Source of the DNA: Lichenostomus cassidix
Taxonomy: Eukaryota > Chordata > Aves > Passeriformes > Meliphagidae
Reading direction: 5' to 3'
NCBI GenBank assembly: GCA_008360975.2
Contig: VLJF02000892.1
Location: forward strand, 36,156-100,155
Length of the DNA: 64,000 bases
Shown: positions 44,604-55,908 of the stretch, in pieces
Layout of the letters: each line of letters opens with the position of its first letter
How positions within the stretch are numbered: position 1 is the first letter of the stretch
The notes under the pieces: generated by a model
Databases searched by the model: none
The model's input: only the letters and a program-made list of their open reading frames with translations
Told to the model about the DNA's origin: nothing
Translations under genes and position numbers: made by a program

Positions 44604-46225
44604 CTGTGTGTGCAAAATTTTACCTGTGTTATTTTGTATTTTTGCCGGCATATAAATTCATGTGGGGATGCCCGCAAAATAAAAATAACTAGTTGAATCT
44701 AATAAGTATGTCTTTGGAACTCCTGTGTGTAGCTGCTGAAATATGGTTGTGTAGAATGTCGTAGTAGAAAGAGTGAGCATGCAGGTAAATAGAGTAAAAG
44801 AAAGAAGGAAAAAGAAGGAAGAGAGGAGAAAGAAAAAGGATTGAGATATTTTTCAACACCTTCCCCCATCTTGCCCAAAATTTTGGCAGCTGACCCAGGG
44901 CCAGCTGCAGTCCCCTGTATCCTCTGCTTTCGGAGCGGCAGGAGCGAGTGCAGAGGTGCAGGGCTGGGAGCACAGGCTGGGGGCCTGTGGGGAGGTGTGG
45001 AGCCGAGCTGAGCTATGGGACAGCTGCAGGCTCAGCACCGGGCAGTCCCTGGCCCTGCCACCCCCCGGGACAGGGCGGCTGTGGCCTCCCGGCCTCTGTG
45101 AGGCTGCAGGACACCCCGGTCACCTGTGGTGCTGCTAGCTGTGTCTGCTGGGAGCACCAGAGGGGGGAGGGCTGCATTTGGACAAGGCGAAGAGAATATC
45201 TAGAAAATGTGGATTGTACATGGAAGGACTAGGATTGTCTGTTAAGAGTTTTGTCTGGGTCACCGGAATGACTTTGTGGGAGAATGAGCACCCCCAGGCA
45301 GTATTGGGGGTGGGGGCTGGACGAAGGGCAGAATAAGCCCCTGAATGAACTGGTTAGAAAGATACTGCAAATGTATGTAAGAAAAGATAAGGGAAAGGCA
45401 AAGGCAAAGATGATGCCAAATGTATTACAGCCCCAAAAGAATAAACTGCAAGGCCCCTGGGGCAGAGGAGACAGGGTCAGCCACCAAGACGTGGCAAAGG
45501 TGTTCTCTCCTCAGCAGGAGAAAGCCTATCAAAGCAGCGGCTGAAAAGAGATCAGAGTGCTATCTACAAGGCAGAGGGACACTGAAAGCAGGAACGTCTG
45601 TAGAAACAACTGAATCCTCAGGGGGAAGAAGTCCAACAATTATTAGAAATGAATTTTTAAGGATGTCAGGAGCTCCCATTATACCAGGGACGCCCCAAAC
45701 AAGAGCCCTTGATAACTTTTAAGGTGGGCCTAGATCGAGAGGGGATGTGAAAGCTCTTGATTCACTTTGAATTTTATCCCTCAGGGAGGGTGTTTTGTCA
45801 ACAAAATCTTTAATTATTCAAGGAGTGAGTGGAAAAGATGAAGTGTGCTTCTTATTCAGCCACTATTGGTAAATGTGGGGAATAAGTTTGAAATGCATGA
45901 ATTTCTTTTTGTTCTCAATTGCAATTGTAATTTACTAGAAAGAGATTTGATGGCTAAAGTGGGAATGCACATTAGTATTGTGAAGAACTACAAAAGCTAA
46001 CACTTTGGTATCTTTGCCTGAGAGGTCGTGCTGAAATAAACCCAAAAGTGTAGGCAGCCTCAAGGAAAATGGTATAATAGATAATGAAAATAAATCAATA
46101 GTAATAGTATAATTGGCTATTCTCTATTTAAAGTAACTACTAAAATGTTATTGTGCTTAAAATACAAATGCATGGTGAATTCAAAATTCTTTTGGTATAC
46201 ACAAGGATTTGGACTTTAGTTTTTA

Positions 46226-46263
<38 letters not shown>

Positions 46264-46504
46264 TAAAGTTCCATGTGTAAGAACCCTCAGAAACTTAATT
46301 TGTATAAAGGATATACCAAATTTTGTAATTAATTATTTCAGAGTTAATGTCTCCTGCCTGGGTTACCCCGAGTGCTTGGTTTTTTATGAAAAAGTTTTGC
46401 TCAAGTGCTTCTAAGTTCTTTAGCCTTCAAGCAGCCAGACAAATTGCCTTAGAGGAAATGCAAATTAACTGCTGAGGAGAAGAAATTTAGAACTGCCGAG
46501 GGGA
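44604..46504 (+). pseudogene. ERV-E1 gag-pro remnant (right-arm copy)
   Basis: Mirror of 3830-5730. The protease tail motif NLLERDLMAKVG lies near 45930-45975. The CA/TTTTG microsatellite mirror is at 46224-46255. Confidence 0.6.
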
Positions 46505-46507
46505 AGG

Positions 46508-47041
46508 TGTGGACAAGGTGTGTCTCTCGGCCACTGTCCAGGCTTTTCCAGGCAGCCAAGAACGTGACAATGTGTGCCTAGTTCAAGTCCGCGAGGGGGT
46601 TCAGTCCTCTCTGCATGGTTTTTTGTCATGAAAAGCCAGAATTGGCAGGTTAAAATCCTGAGACCAACTCTGTAAAATATACTGTTAGTTTGCAAGTAGT
46701 TTTTGGAGAAAGTGTTGTTCTCCCATGCTTTGGGAATTTGGCAGCTACTTTTGGGGAACACGGCGGCCTTAAAAATGTTGTTGGAGGGTTTTTCTTTTTC
46801 CTGCAGATTCGGTGACACTGGGAAATCTGTACCTCTCGAGTACCTCAGCCAATGGGGAAAGAGAGAGGGAACCTGCGGCTGGGAAATTAGGATAAAAGAG
46901 GCTGCGTCCTCTATCATTTTGAGGGAGATTCCATGGGAAATGCCCATGACCTTTCCCTTTATTCATGAATAAAGTTACAGGACTCCTCTGTCTCCTTTTT
47001 GGACATAAACCTCTGGCATTTGTGGATTAATTTTCCCGACA
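46508..47041 (+). mobile_element. ERV-E2 5' LTR (right-arm copy)
   Basis: Mirror of 3293-3826, followed by the primer site at 47045-47062. Confidence 0.65.
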
Positions 47042-47044
47042 AAA

Positions 47045-47062
47045 TGGGGCTCGGTCTGGGAT
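47045..47062 (+). other. ERV-E2 primer binding site (right-arm copy)
   Basis: TGGGGCTCGGTCTGGGAT, tRNA-Pro-like, mirror of 3272-3289. Confidence 0.65.
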
Positions 47063-47272
47063 CCTTCCACCGTCTGGGGGCAGCAGGCAGCAAGCAGAGC
47101 TGAAGGCGCCACGCCTCACCCAGTTTTGGTGACCAACTCCCCTTGGTGGCTACTAGCACCGGGTGATTGATTGGGTACCCGAGACGATCCAGGAGACAGA
47201 CGAGCAGCAGACCAAGGAGGTCCGTGAAGAGTCCGCAGGAAAGGACCACTGAAAATGTCACTGGTGAGTAAA

Positions 47273-47943
47273 ATGGGAACTTTGGGGAGTAAACCTGGGA
47301 GGGTACCCATGGAGGGTTGCAAAGGTAAAGCTGGGAAGGGGCCCCAGCACAAGGGATGACGATCCCAAAAATGTAAGGACATGGACGCCCAAGGAGGGCA
47401 GTAAGGGAAAGTCGAGAAGGGGTGTCGACAATCCTTGCCTAAGGGAGGTAACAAGGGGAACTGCAGTGGATTTTGTGGTCTAGGGGTGAGTTGGCTCCCC
47501 GGTGCCTTTGGAAGAAGCAGGTCTGATACCTGCAGTGGATCTTGCAGCTGCTGTGATGTTTGTTTGTGTGTGTGCGCACAAACTACCTGCGCTAATTTAT
47601 ATTTTCATTCAGGGAGGCCCGCAGGATGAAAAAAAAAGTAACTAGTTGAGTGTTAATACATGTTTTGAACGCGTCTTGAATTTTGGGGTGTATGCTGTTT
47701 CTGTGTGTGCTAATAGGTATCTCTTTGGGACTTGTGTGTGTGTAGCTGAAGAAATGTGGTTTGTTACCAAAAGAGCCAAAACAGTGTATAATACTTACTT
47801 TAAAGAAGGATAATAGAAGTAAATCTCTGGAATATGGTTGTGTAGAATGTTGTAGTATGCGATAAATACATATCATAATGTTGGCTTTTCACAAATATTA
47901 CAATGGATACTATGTATATTGTTTTAATTCTTTTCTTATAGAG
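47273..47943 (+). pseudogene. gag: ERV-E2 gag start and degenerate gag (right-arm copy)
   Basis: Mirror of 2391-3061. ATG 47273-47275 follows GGTGAGTAA. The fragment is cut at 47949 by ERV-Kn. Confidence 0.55.
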
Positions 47944-47949
47944 GTAGCC

Positions 47950-48298
47950 TGTTGATAGATTAGAAGGCAAGAGAGAGCAAGCGACACGGCCCAATATGAG
48001 TCATAAAGCAAGCTCTATTTATTTTACCGTATGCGTGGCTTATATACTGTTATAATGTTTATATTTATTGATTATTAATCTACTGGTTAATTACACAGCT
48101 TACAGTTTACATTCTATTGCATTCTATTCTCACACATTTAGGGCTCCTTCTCAGTTCCTCCTCATTTTTCTCATGACATTCTTTCACAGCCCAAGGGCAC
48201 AGCTGTGCCTCTCAGGTATCTTTCTCACGGCACCTTCCCAGGGCACTGCTGCGGCCTGTCAGCTAACACAGGCCTTGCTCGCACTTTATTCTGCAACA
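47950..48298 (-). mobile_element. ERV-Kn 3' LTR (right-arm copy)
   Basis: Mirror of 2036-2384; 349 bp, TG..CA ends. Confidence 0.92.
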
Positions 48299-48339
48299 AT
48301 TCCCCCTCGGTTCGTTTGTGCGAGCAAGACTTTGTTAGC
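48262..48339 (-). other. Inverted repeat across polypurine tract and LTR edge (right-arm copy)
   Basis: Mirror of 1995-2072; perfect 11-bp core at 48274-48284 and 48318-48328. Confidence 0.75.
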
Positions 48340-48343
48340 TATT

Positions 48344-50119
48344 TGATCAATTTGCTTTGTGATGCAGCTATAAGCAATTCTTATAACTACAATTATTAGT
48401 ATGAAAACTCTTAACAAGGTGAAAATGACACAAAGGTATAATACATGGAATGACACAACAAACTTACTTAAGAAAATGCATTATTAATTGTTTAACTACT
48501 TTGCCATGATTCAGGGACTGCAATTGCTGAAGAACTTCACCTCACAGGTAGGGCTTTGGAGAACTTTTCCCGGGCAAGGACTTCAAATTTACCTGGAAGA
48601 AAGTCTAGCTTTTATAAGCTTAATTTAGCAAGTCAAAGTGACTCGATCACAATTTTTGTGCAGAAACACCTGGGATTGATGGCATATTTCCCAACTAGTT
48701 AGGACTAGGGCTTGGCCAGAGCCCAGGCCTTAAGCAGGAGGGTTTCTCTAGAACATTTTATAAACAAGCTTCTATTGATATCAACTAGGAAAGTGTTTTA
48801 AAATGATACTGGTTTTGCAGATAACTACACAAGGCAACGTGAAATATTTGAAAGCAGTGGACATCATCATTTAACTTTAACTAAGGAAGATAAAACTGCA
48901 AAGGTTGTTGTAAATATGAGATTTTCATCAGGAAGGCTTCTGTCTTAAATCTTTATCTTATCTTCACAGCAGAAAAACTGTGTTCTTTAAAATAAATGAG
49001 CATAACGTAACAAAACGAACTTGTTAAAACTGAAAGTTAACATCACTGAAAGTGAACAAAGCTTAATCTTAATAGAACTTAATAGAACTTAAAAGAACAT
49101 AAAATTATTAGAACTTTAAATAAACAGTAAACTGAGTAACACTTGAGACTTAACTATAATTGAACTTAAACTTAATGGAATTTTAAAATTAACATGGCTT
49201 AAACTTAACTTGGCTTAAACTTAACATAATGTACATTTAATAAAACTTAAACTTATTTAATTTAACAGAACTTAACTTTAATAGAATTTAAAATTAATGG
49301 GACTTAAAAAAAACAAACATTAAATTGAGCAACAGTTAAATTGAACAAGCTTAGTCTTCATTGAACTTAAACTTAATGAAATTTAAAATAACAGACAACA
49401 TAATATACTTTTAATAAAACTTAAACTCATTTAACTTTGATAGAATTTAAACTTAACAAAATTTAAAATTAACATAATTCGTGATGCTTTGGGATTTTTA
49501 GCTTTAATGTTTATCGTATACTGGTGATTTTTGAGTATAACTTTGGACACTATATAGGATATTAGGACTTTTGTTCTCAGCCATTTTAAATAAAACAACT
49601 CTTTTTAAACTTGAATTTTAAGGACAGTTCACTGACTTAGACTACTAGTAATTGAAATCATTGCTTGAAACTGTAACTGGAGAATTAAATTCAATATCCA
49701 AATTAATAGAACTTATAAAATATGAAAAACTCGTTGTAGCTTTTTAGTTAGACTTTCTTTGTTTTGAATGCATTTTGAAGGCCTTTCAACAAATTTAAAT
49801 GTTTTTATTCTTTTAACTCTGTTTAGCTTTTGTTTTAGGTAAGTTCATTAAGGTATTATTTAAACTTAATTTCAATGGCACTTAACAGGTAGCTTAAACT
49901 ATTTAGTATAGCTTTACTTATAGGCTTAATTTACACATTAAAACACGTAAGAAATTAAACAGCATTCTCAGCATGTCTGCTGCAGGACTGTCACACTTAC
50001 ACACACACAGACATTGTTCTAAGTAGCACTTTAGCAAGGAATTTATCTTTTGTTCAAGGTTTTAGCAATTAAGGTGCTATTACTTATCAGGACAATTATA
50101 TTGCTACAATGCTTTCTCA
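48344..50119. repeat. AT-rich filler of ERV-Kn (right-arm copy)
   Basis: Mirror of 215-1990; the two diverged tandem units lie at 49112-49300 and 49305-49478. Confidence 0.75.
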
Positions 50120-51541
50120 TTAGTAAAGGCTGGAAACAAGTTTCAGTCTTGGTGTTGGTGACAGTCTCAGCGAGCAGGAAGTGTTATTCTGCTCTGTGCT
50201 GCTGGTTAGTTCTGGTTGGTTGTCGGGGCTGTCATTCATTTCTTCATTCTTGGGGAGGGGCTGCATTTCGGGCCCTGCCGCTGACGTAGCAGGTGGGGCG
50301 GTGAAGGAGGCGTGGACAGCCCGCAGCACCACCTACCAGGGTACCCTCTGCAACTTCCGCCTTCTCTGCCAGTTGACAGGAAACTGGGGTAGGAGTAACT
50401 TCCGCTTTTGGTCTCGGCTCGCAGAGTCTAGACGGCGCGTGGTGGAGGGGAAGGGCTGCTACTGCTGTTTGTACGTGGCAGCTGGCTGCTCTCTGTTTTT
50501 CGATTGTCGGCAGGCTTTAGTGCTATGAGTATCTTTGTCGCAGTGTGAGCATCAAACTGGCCCCTTACATTGTCACCGTATGTGTTTCTCATCGCCTCAT
50601 CGAAAGCAGCAGGATGACCTTTTGCTATTCTTTTGTTGTACTGGCACTGCTTCTGCTACTATAGCCTGAGCTGTCGCTGGTACTTTACTCCTTCGTTCTA
50701 GCAAAGTTTCAATGATGGCATTTCCAGATAAGGTAATTAAGATATTTTTCGTTGTAGAGTTGCTATTTTCTATAATACACTGACACAGCAGTGCTCTCTT
50801 CATCCAATCAGGCACACTAGCTGCTTCAGTAGCAGCTGATACTCTGTTTACGAAACTAGCAAATGTTTCATCTTTCTCTTGCTTGGGTGGTGCTGTACGG
50901 ACTCTGTGCATAGCTTCTCGAGCAGTTTGCATTGATTCTAACAACACATTAGGGCTAGATTCGAATTTTTTAATGTTCTCTTGTCTCTCACGGGAGAGGG
51001 GGGCTGAGGGCTGTGCTCCCCTAGCCTCCGGCAGCGGTGCTGGGCGCTGCCTCTCTGCCAGTGGTGGCGGTGAGGAAGAACTACGGTTCCCCCCCCAGCG
51101 GGGGGGGGCTCTCCCAGCTGTACGGTTGCGAAAGTCTTTTGCATGTCAATGACCGGACGGCAACCCTCAGGGGGTAAGCTTGTAAAACCATCACTGAGTG
51201 TAATAATTCCTGGAATTTTTCTCTACTCTTTGCGCCTGCTAGTGCTTCGGTAGTTACTCCCGCAATCTTTTTTTCTGCCTTATATCGTTGCAAGCAAGTT
51301 ATTACTTTTCTCCACGCTTTGCTAAGCTTTTTTGCAGTCTTATTACCATCTATCAGTCCATCAAACAAACAGTCACCATAATTTCGCCACTCTCTTTCTT
51401 CAAATACCGTATTGGGGTTTATGAAAAACCCTTTGGCTTCTCCCACGGCAACTAGTCCGGCTAATTGTTTTATGGTACTTTTGCCTAGACCACGCTTTGT
51501 AAAAAGCATTGTAATAAGTTTAGGATTACCTCTTTTTCCAT
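50120..51541 (-). pseudogene. gag: ERV-Kn gag, internally deleted
   Basis: Starts MEKEV at 51541 and leaves frame within 20 codons. The matrix block continues in the 51509-51081 frame (KRGLGKSTIKQLAGLV, WRNYGDCLFDGLIDG). Most of the capsid N-terminal domain seen in ERV-Kc is missing. A capsid C-terminal piece (50947-50597) has ETFASFVNRVSAATEA as the major-homology region and LLCQCIIENSNSTTKNILI. The first zinc knuckle has two TGA codons; the second (CSHCDKDTHSTKAC, near 50490-50530) is intact. The tail reaches 50120. With its deletion it probably served as packaged RNA rather than as a protein source. Confidence 0.8.
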
Positions 51542-51745
51542 TTTCATCCAGCTGGTTCTAAAATGTCTTGGTCGTCGCTACAGAGTAGAGTGCTGCCTGC
51601 TTGCACGATCGCCGCGCAGCTTTATCAGAGTGTAATCCTTTATGGGCGGCAGGTCCCCTCTTGGTCAGACTGAGCTCTCGGATCCTAGCTCACCAGCGCT
51701 GCTCCGGTGCTTTCCCGTTCTCTTCACTTCTACTGTCCCTGTTTT

Positions 51746-51763
51746 ATCACGTCGGGCTCACCA
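51746..51763 (-). other. ERV-Kn primer binding site (tRNA-Trp)
   Basis: TGGTGAGCCCGACGTGAT on the minus strand, matching the alpharetroviral tRNA-Trp site at 17 of 18 bases, two bases after the LTR. Confidence 0.88.
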
Positions 51764-51765
51764 TT

Positions 51766-52110
51766 TGTTGTTAGATTAGAAGGCAAGAGAGAGCAAGCGA
51801 CACGGCCCAATATGAGTCATAAAGCAAGCTCTATTTATTTTACCGTATGCGTGGCTTATATACTGTTAAAATGTTTATATTTATTATTAATCTACTGGTT
51901 AATTACACAGCTTACAGTTTACATTCTATTGCATTCTATTCTCGCACATTTAGGGCTCCTCCTCAATTCCTCCTCATTTTTCTCATGACATTCTTTCACA
52001 GCCCAAGGGCACAGCTGTGCCTCTCAGGTATCTTTCTCACGGCACCTTCCCAGGGCACTGCTGCGGCCTGTTAGCTAACACAGGCCTTGCTCGCACTTTA
52101 TTCTGCAACA
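51766..52110 (-). mobile_element. ERV-Kn 5' LTR
   Basis: 345 bp, TGTTGCAG..CTAACAACA on the minus strand. It differs from the 3' LTR at a few sites and lacks a GATT near 51880. Confidence 0.92.
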
Positions 52111-52116
52111 GTAGCC
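52111..52116. repeat. Target-site duplication of ERV-Kn (5' side)
   Basis: GTAGCC, identical to 47944-47949. It lies only four bases before the start of the ERV-G LTR. Confidence 0.88.
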
Positions 52117-52120
52117 TGGC

Positions 52121-52599
52121 TGTGAAAAATTGCTGTGTAATGATGACTAAGGTCTTTCTTTCTAGTGCTAGCTGAGTTTAATAGTAGTAAAATAGCTGTT
52201 ATAGTTTTATTATAATGCTTGAACTGTCTGCTTGAACTGGATAACATCCCAGGAACAGACCCTGCCTCTGACACATCAACTATCAGCACCTGTCGCCTGC
52301 AGAAACCACAATCTGGGAGTGATAACAGAATCAATGAAAGACGACTGCGCATGCCCCAAGGAGGCGGATCAGTTCCCAGAACATGCAAAATAGTTTGGAG
52401 GAAAATATGAATATGCATAACTGTTTATGAATATGCATTAGGCTGAAGAGTATGTAAAGGGTGTCTCTGTCCATACCAGGTGTGCTTTTTTGGCTGAATG
52501 CCAAAGCCCCCAGCGCTGACCTTTTGCTTTTATCTGTCCCCTATTGTCTTTTATTAAACCTTTTTGATCCTAACAGGAGAGTGGACCTCGTTTTCCACA
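52121..52599 (+). mobile_element. ERV-G 5' LTR
   Basis: 479 bp from TGTGAAAAATTG to GTTTTCCACA, with matching inverted ends TGTG.AAAA and TTTTCCACA. ATTAAA (about 52553) may serve as polyA signal. There are two ATGAATATGCAT-type direct repeats near 52408-52437. Confidence 0.82.
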
Positions 52600-52601
52600 A
52601 T

Positions 52602-52619
52602 TGGGGGCTCATCTGGGAT
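52602..52619 (+). other. ERV-G primer binding site (tRNA-Pro)
   Basis: TGGGGGCTCATCTGGGAT matches the tRNA-Pro site at 16 of 18 bases, two bases after the LTR. Confidence 0.87.
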
Positions 52620-53923
52620 CAGCACCTCGCCTCCAAAACCCTGGGCAACTCTGAGTGGGGGAGGGTGCCCCCGCCGCGTTCGGCAGCTTACTCTGTTTCT
52701 TCTAGTGGGAACCGGCAGGTAGCAGGTTGGAATCCTGTGAACAAGAAGGGACGCATAAAAGCAAAAGAAAGAGGGAAGGTTCCATAAAAAGCCGCGGCAG
52801 GGAAGCCCCATAAATTTTTTGTTCACAAAGATTCCAACAGAAAACATGAATTGTGAGTATTTTCTGGGAAGGGGCATGTAGCAGTGCAGAATCTTTAGGC
52901 AGCTCCCTCCTGCTGCGGGGGAGAGAGCTGCCCCAAAGCAGGAACCCACAGGGTGGTCATTCCATGGCCACGAGCTGTGGGACTGGTCAGATGCGGTCCT
53001 TGTAGAAGTGTCACAGGTTTAGAAAGGCAGCTGTTTCGTTCTTGGTCTCCATGGTGTTTTTATTGTGGAAGACAGGGGAGGAGTGGGGAGACTGAGGAGG
53101 GGGAAGGGAAGAAAAGGGAGGGTGCAAGTTCCATACGAGCCCAGAACCAAAGAGACCCGTTCCAGATCTTGCTGGGGTTATCTCTAGGGATGGGAGGTGG
53201 TCCTGACTCACATCCAGTCAGAAGGGGTCAGGGGGGCGGGGTCAGGGACAGGAAGGACACATAACAGGGGCAGATACAGGGGATTGACTGTGTGTGCGTG
53301 TGCGTGTGCGTGTGCGTGTGTGACACGGGCTGGCTACTCCAGACTTGTGAAGCGACTGAGGGGTCTCTGATACTGCGGTTCCGCTGTTTCGTGAGAAACA
53401 CGGCCAGGAAGGAGATGAAAGATGAAGCGTGAGGAAAAAGGAGTGAAAGATCCCCTGGGGTAACTGGGACAGGGTCCGGGGGGGGGGGTTGGACCCCTGG
53501 GAAAAAGGAACCCAGAGTTTCCTGGTAGAAATCTACTGGGAGACAGGGGACAAGAGTAAAAGTCCCCAATTCCAAGTAAGGGAAAAATTGCCAGATTGAG
53601 GGTAAAAACACACAAAAAGACTAGAGAAAAATTACTCTGGCTGGGAAGTGTGGGATAACAGACCCAAGAGAATCTGGGACTGGAGGACAATATTTGAGAG
53701 TTTACCATTTTATTTAAAACACAGAATCTGTGGGGAATCAGTTAAAAGTAAAATCTGCTTTATTATTGTATTGTTGTGAGTGAGAATGAATGATATAAGA
53801 AAATAAAGGTGGGGGAACATGAATGAATGGAAAGACACGTGATTAACTTAAACTCTGGTATTTGGAAGGAGGTGGATATAATATACAGGAAAGGTTTTTT
53901 TGTGCTGTAAAGGAGGAAGAGGC
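52620..53923 (+). other. ERV-G leader
   Basis: 1.3 kb without a retroviral frame. It holds a GTGTGC-type microsatellite (53289-53322) and one GGGGTTGGACCCC hairpin (53485-53497) after a G run. The length exceeds a normal leader, so part may be inserted DNA; 53009-53322 has TGTCACA and TGTGACA ends but no duplication. Confidence 0.6.
53289..53322. repeat. GTGTGC microsatellite
   Basis: Repeated GTGTGC/GTGTGT units. Nothing else is attached to it. Confidence 0.9.
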
Positions 53924-55857
53924 ATGGGTGAGAACAAAGAAAGGGGCCAGGGAGGAAAAGGAAAAATGAGACAAAAAGGAAGTAAAATAGGTTCAGGGAA
54001 AAAAGGGAGTAAAAAGATAATAGCAGATATACCCCAAGATAGTCCCCTGGGAATTAAGTTAGCTAATTGGGAGAGTGACCCTCGTACAGAGAAGAAAGAT
54101 AAAGATGATTCAGTATTGTATGATCGAGTGGCCAAAGGAAAAAATAAGATTCGACTATGTCTACTGGCCTAGGTATGGGTCTTTTGAAGCTTGGATTTGC
54201 CAGGCTTTGAACCGGTTTATAAACTCAAAAGAACCAATTAATTCAGAAGTGAGAGAATATGCCTCTTGTTGGACAGGGGATACAGGATCCTTGGGAGTAA
54301 AAGTCTTTAAAGATATCAGAAACCCCAGAGACAGAACGAGCAAAGGAGAAAGAAAAGAGAGGGTGGGATCCACTGGAATCGCTCCCACCTCCGTTCGTGC
54401 AGGGTGCGGCGGGCGCTGCTCTGCCCCCCCCCCAGCTGTCGGACATGCCGGAGTCCCGCTGGGCTTAAATGCTATAGCTCCCAGACACGCGGCGACCCCG
54501 CTTCAGCCGGGTGCCCTACCTCATGCCCCCGATCCTACCGCATCCGCGCTGGGGCCCCCTGTAATGCACCCGGCCAGCCCGGCCGCGGCCAGCACTCCTG
54601 CCCATGTGGCTACAGGAAGTGTGCAACCTACTTCCGCCCCGCTGTAGTTCCGTTTCCGCCGGGTCCCCAATCCACTTCCGGCCCCAACTCTATGACCCTG
54701 GAGGACTCAGCTGCCTCTTCCGCTTTTGCCCTGACTCCAGTAGCCCCGAATTTCGATAACGGGGCACCGTATCAGAATACTAGAAGAAACTCAGTCAGGA
54801 CTCAAAGGCAACTTGATAATCCCTCCCCTGCCACTACTCCGAAACAAGGGAAAAGGGTCTCCTCTAAGGTTATGGGGATTGAAGAGCAGAAAGGGAGGGA
54901 TCAAGAAATTAACTTATTCCCCTTACGAGAAGTCCCCATGAGGGGAGTACAAGGGGGCATAGGTTTCGTAAATGCCCCTCTGACCTCCTCCGAGGTCAGA
55001 AATTTTAAGAAGGAAATTAAAGGGTTATTAGAGGATCCCATAGGTGTAGCTGAGCAATTAGATCAATTTTTGGGCCCCAATATTTATACTTGGGAAGAGA
55101 TGCAATCAGTAATGAGTATTATATTTTCCCAAGAAGAGAGGCAGATGATTAGAGCTGCTGGAATGAGAATTTGGGAAAGAGATAATATACAAGGTCCCCC
55201 AGGAGACCAGAAGACGACAATAGCACCTCCTAACGGAATCATAATGAAGAAGCAGGGAGGGGGCATATGATTGATTATCGTAATTTAATAATCAAAGGAA
55301 TAAAGGAGGCAGCACCCCGGGGACAAAATGTAAGCAAAGCATTTGACGGGCGACAAGGAAGGGAAGAAACTCCAACGGAGTGGTTAGAAAGACTGCAAAA
55401 AGATATGAGACAGTACTCTGGAATAGACCCTGAAAGCATAGCAGGGCAGACTCAATAGAGAGTTAACTTTGTCACCCATACCTGGCCAGATATTAGGAGA
55501 AAGTTAGAAAAGATTGAGGATTGGCAGGAGAAAGCATTAAATGATCTGTTAAGAGAAGCCCAATGGATCTATGTAAGGAGAGATGAAGAGAAAGCCAAAG
55601 CAGAAGCACAAATCATGATTGCTGCTATGCGGGAAGGTAACTCTCAAAGGAATCTGATGCCTGAGGGTACCATTCCTAAACAATCAGGTTTCAGAGACAA
55701 GGAGAAAGGGAAAAATAGAATCTCAGTATGACCAAAACCTCAGGAGCAAACCAGAAAAACCTGCTTTTATTGTGGGGAAGAGGGACATTATAAAAGAGAA
55801 TGTCCTCATCTAAGGAAGAACCTGAAAATATTTCAAGAGATAAACCCAGAAGAAGAA
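53924..55857 (+). pseudogene. gag: ERV-G gag
   Basis: The ATG at 53924 starts MGENKERG (Gly2, myristoylation type) and a very basic matrix with DSPLG.K. A frameshift occurs near 54100; matrix goes on as WPRYGSFEAWICQALNRF. After a Pro/Ala-rich, GC-rich linker there is another frame change. The capsid is in 54404-55270 (FPLREVPM, then EVRNFKKEIKGLLEDP), then 55267-55458 with ETPTEWLERLQKDMRQYSG as major-homology block. Stops lie at 55456-55458 (TAG) and 55728-55730 (TGA). One zinc knuckle CFYCGEEGHYKREC at 55762-55803 is intact. The final TAG at 55858 is in frame with protease. It has the gammaretroviral layout with a single knuckle. Confidence 0.85.
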
Positions 55858-55908
55858 TAGGGAAGTCAGGGGCTCTATTTTCTGGGGGATAAATACCATC
55901 TAGAGCCC
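55858..55908 (+). promoter_or_regulatory. ERV-G gag-pol UAG with downstream stem
   Basis: TAG 55858-55860 separates gag and pro in one frame. After a nine-base spacer (GGAAGTCAG), GGGCTCT (55870-55876) pairs perfectly with AGAGCCC (55902-55908). The spacer resembles that of the known mammalian gammaretroviral readthrough element. Stop suppression is inferred. Confidence 0.6.

Larger units (their letters stand above)
30204..50333. repeat. Right arm of giant inverted repeat
   Basis: Exact mirror of 1-20130. It contains ERV-B (+, from just before gag), ERV-A (minus, without the second part of env), E1/E2 (+) and the 3' two-fifths or so of ERV-Kn (minus). The mirror continues to at least 50333; its true outer end is not visible because the left arm leaves the window. 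Confidence 0.97.
47950..52110 (-). mobile_element. ERV-Kn: complete non-autonomous class II provirus
   Basis: 4,161 bp: 5' LTR 51766-52110, primer site 51746-51763, gag 51541-50120, AT-rich filler 50119-48344, polypurine tract, 3' LTR 47950-48298. It is flanked by the 6-bp duplication GTAGCC (47944-47949 and 52111-52116). LTR divergence is about six substitutions in 345 plus a 4-base gap, so the insertion is fairly recent. It has no pro, pol or env. Only the part up to 50333 belongs to the visible palindrome. Confidence 0.93.

Noticed and set aside
53009..53322. Possible LTR or transposon in the ERV-G leader (TGTCACA ... TGTGACA ends)
   Set aside because: The flanks show no target duplication, the right end lies in a GTGTGC microsatellite that produces such words by chance, and no promoter or polyA order is evident.
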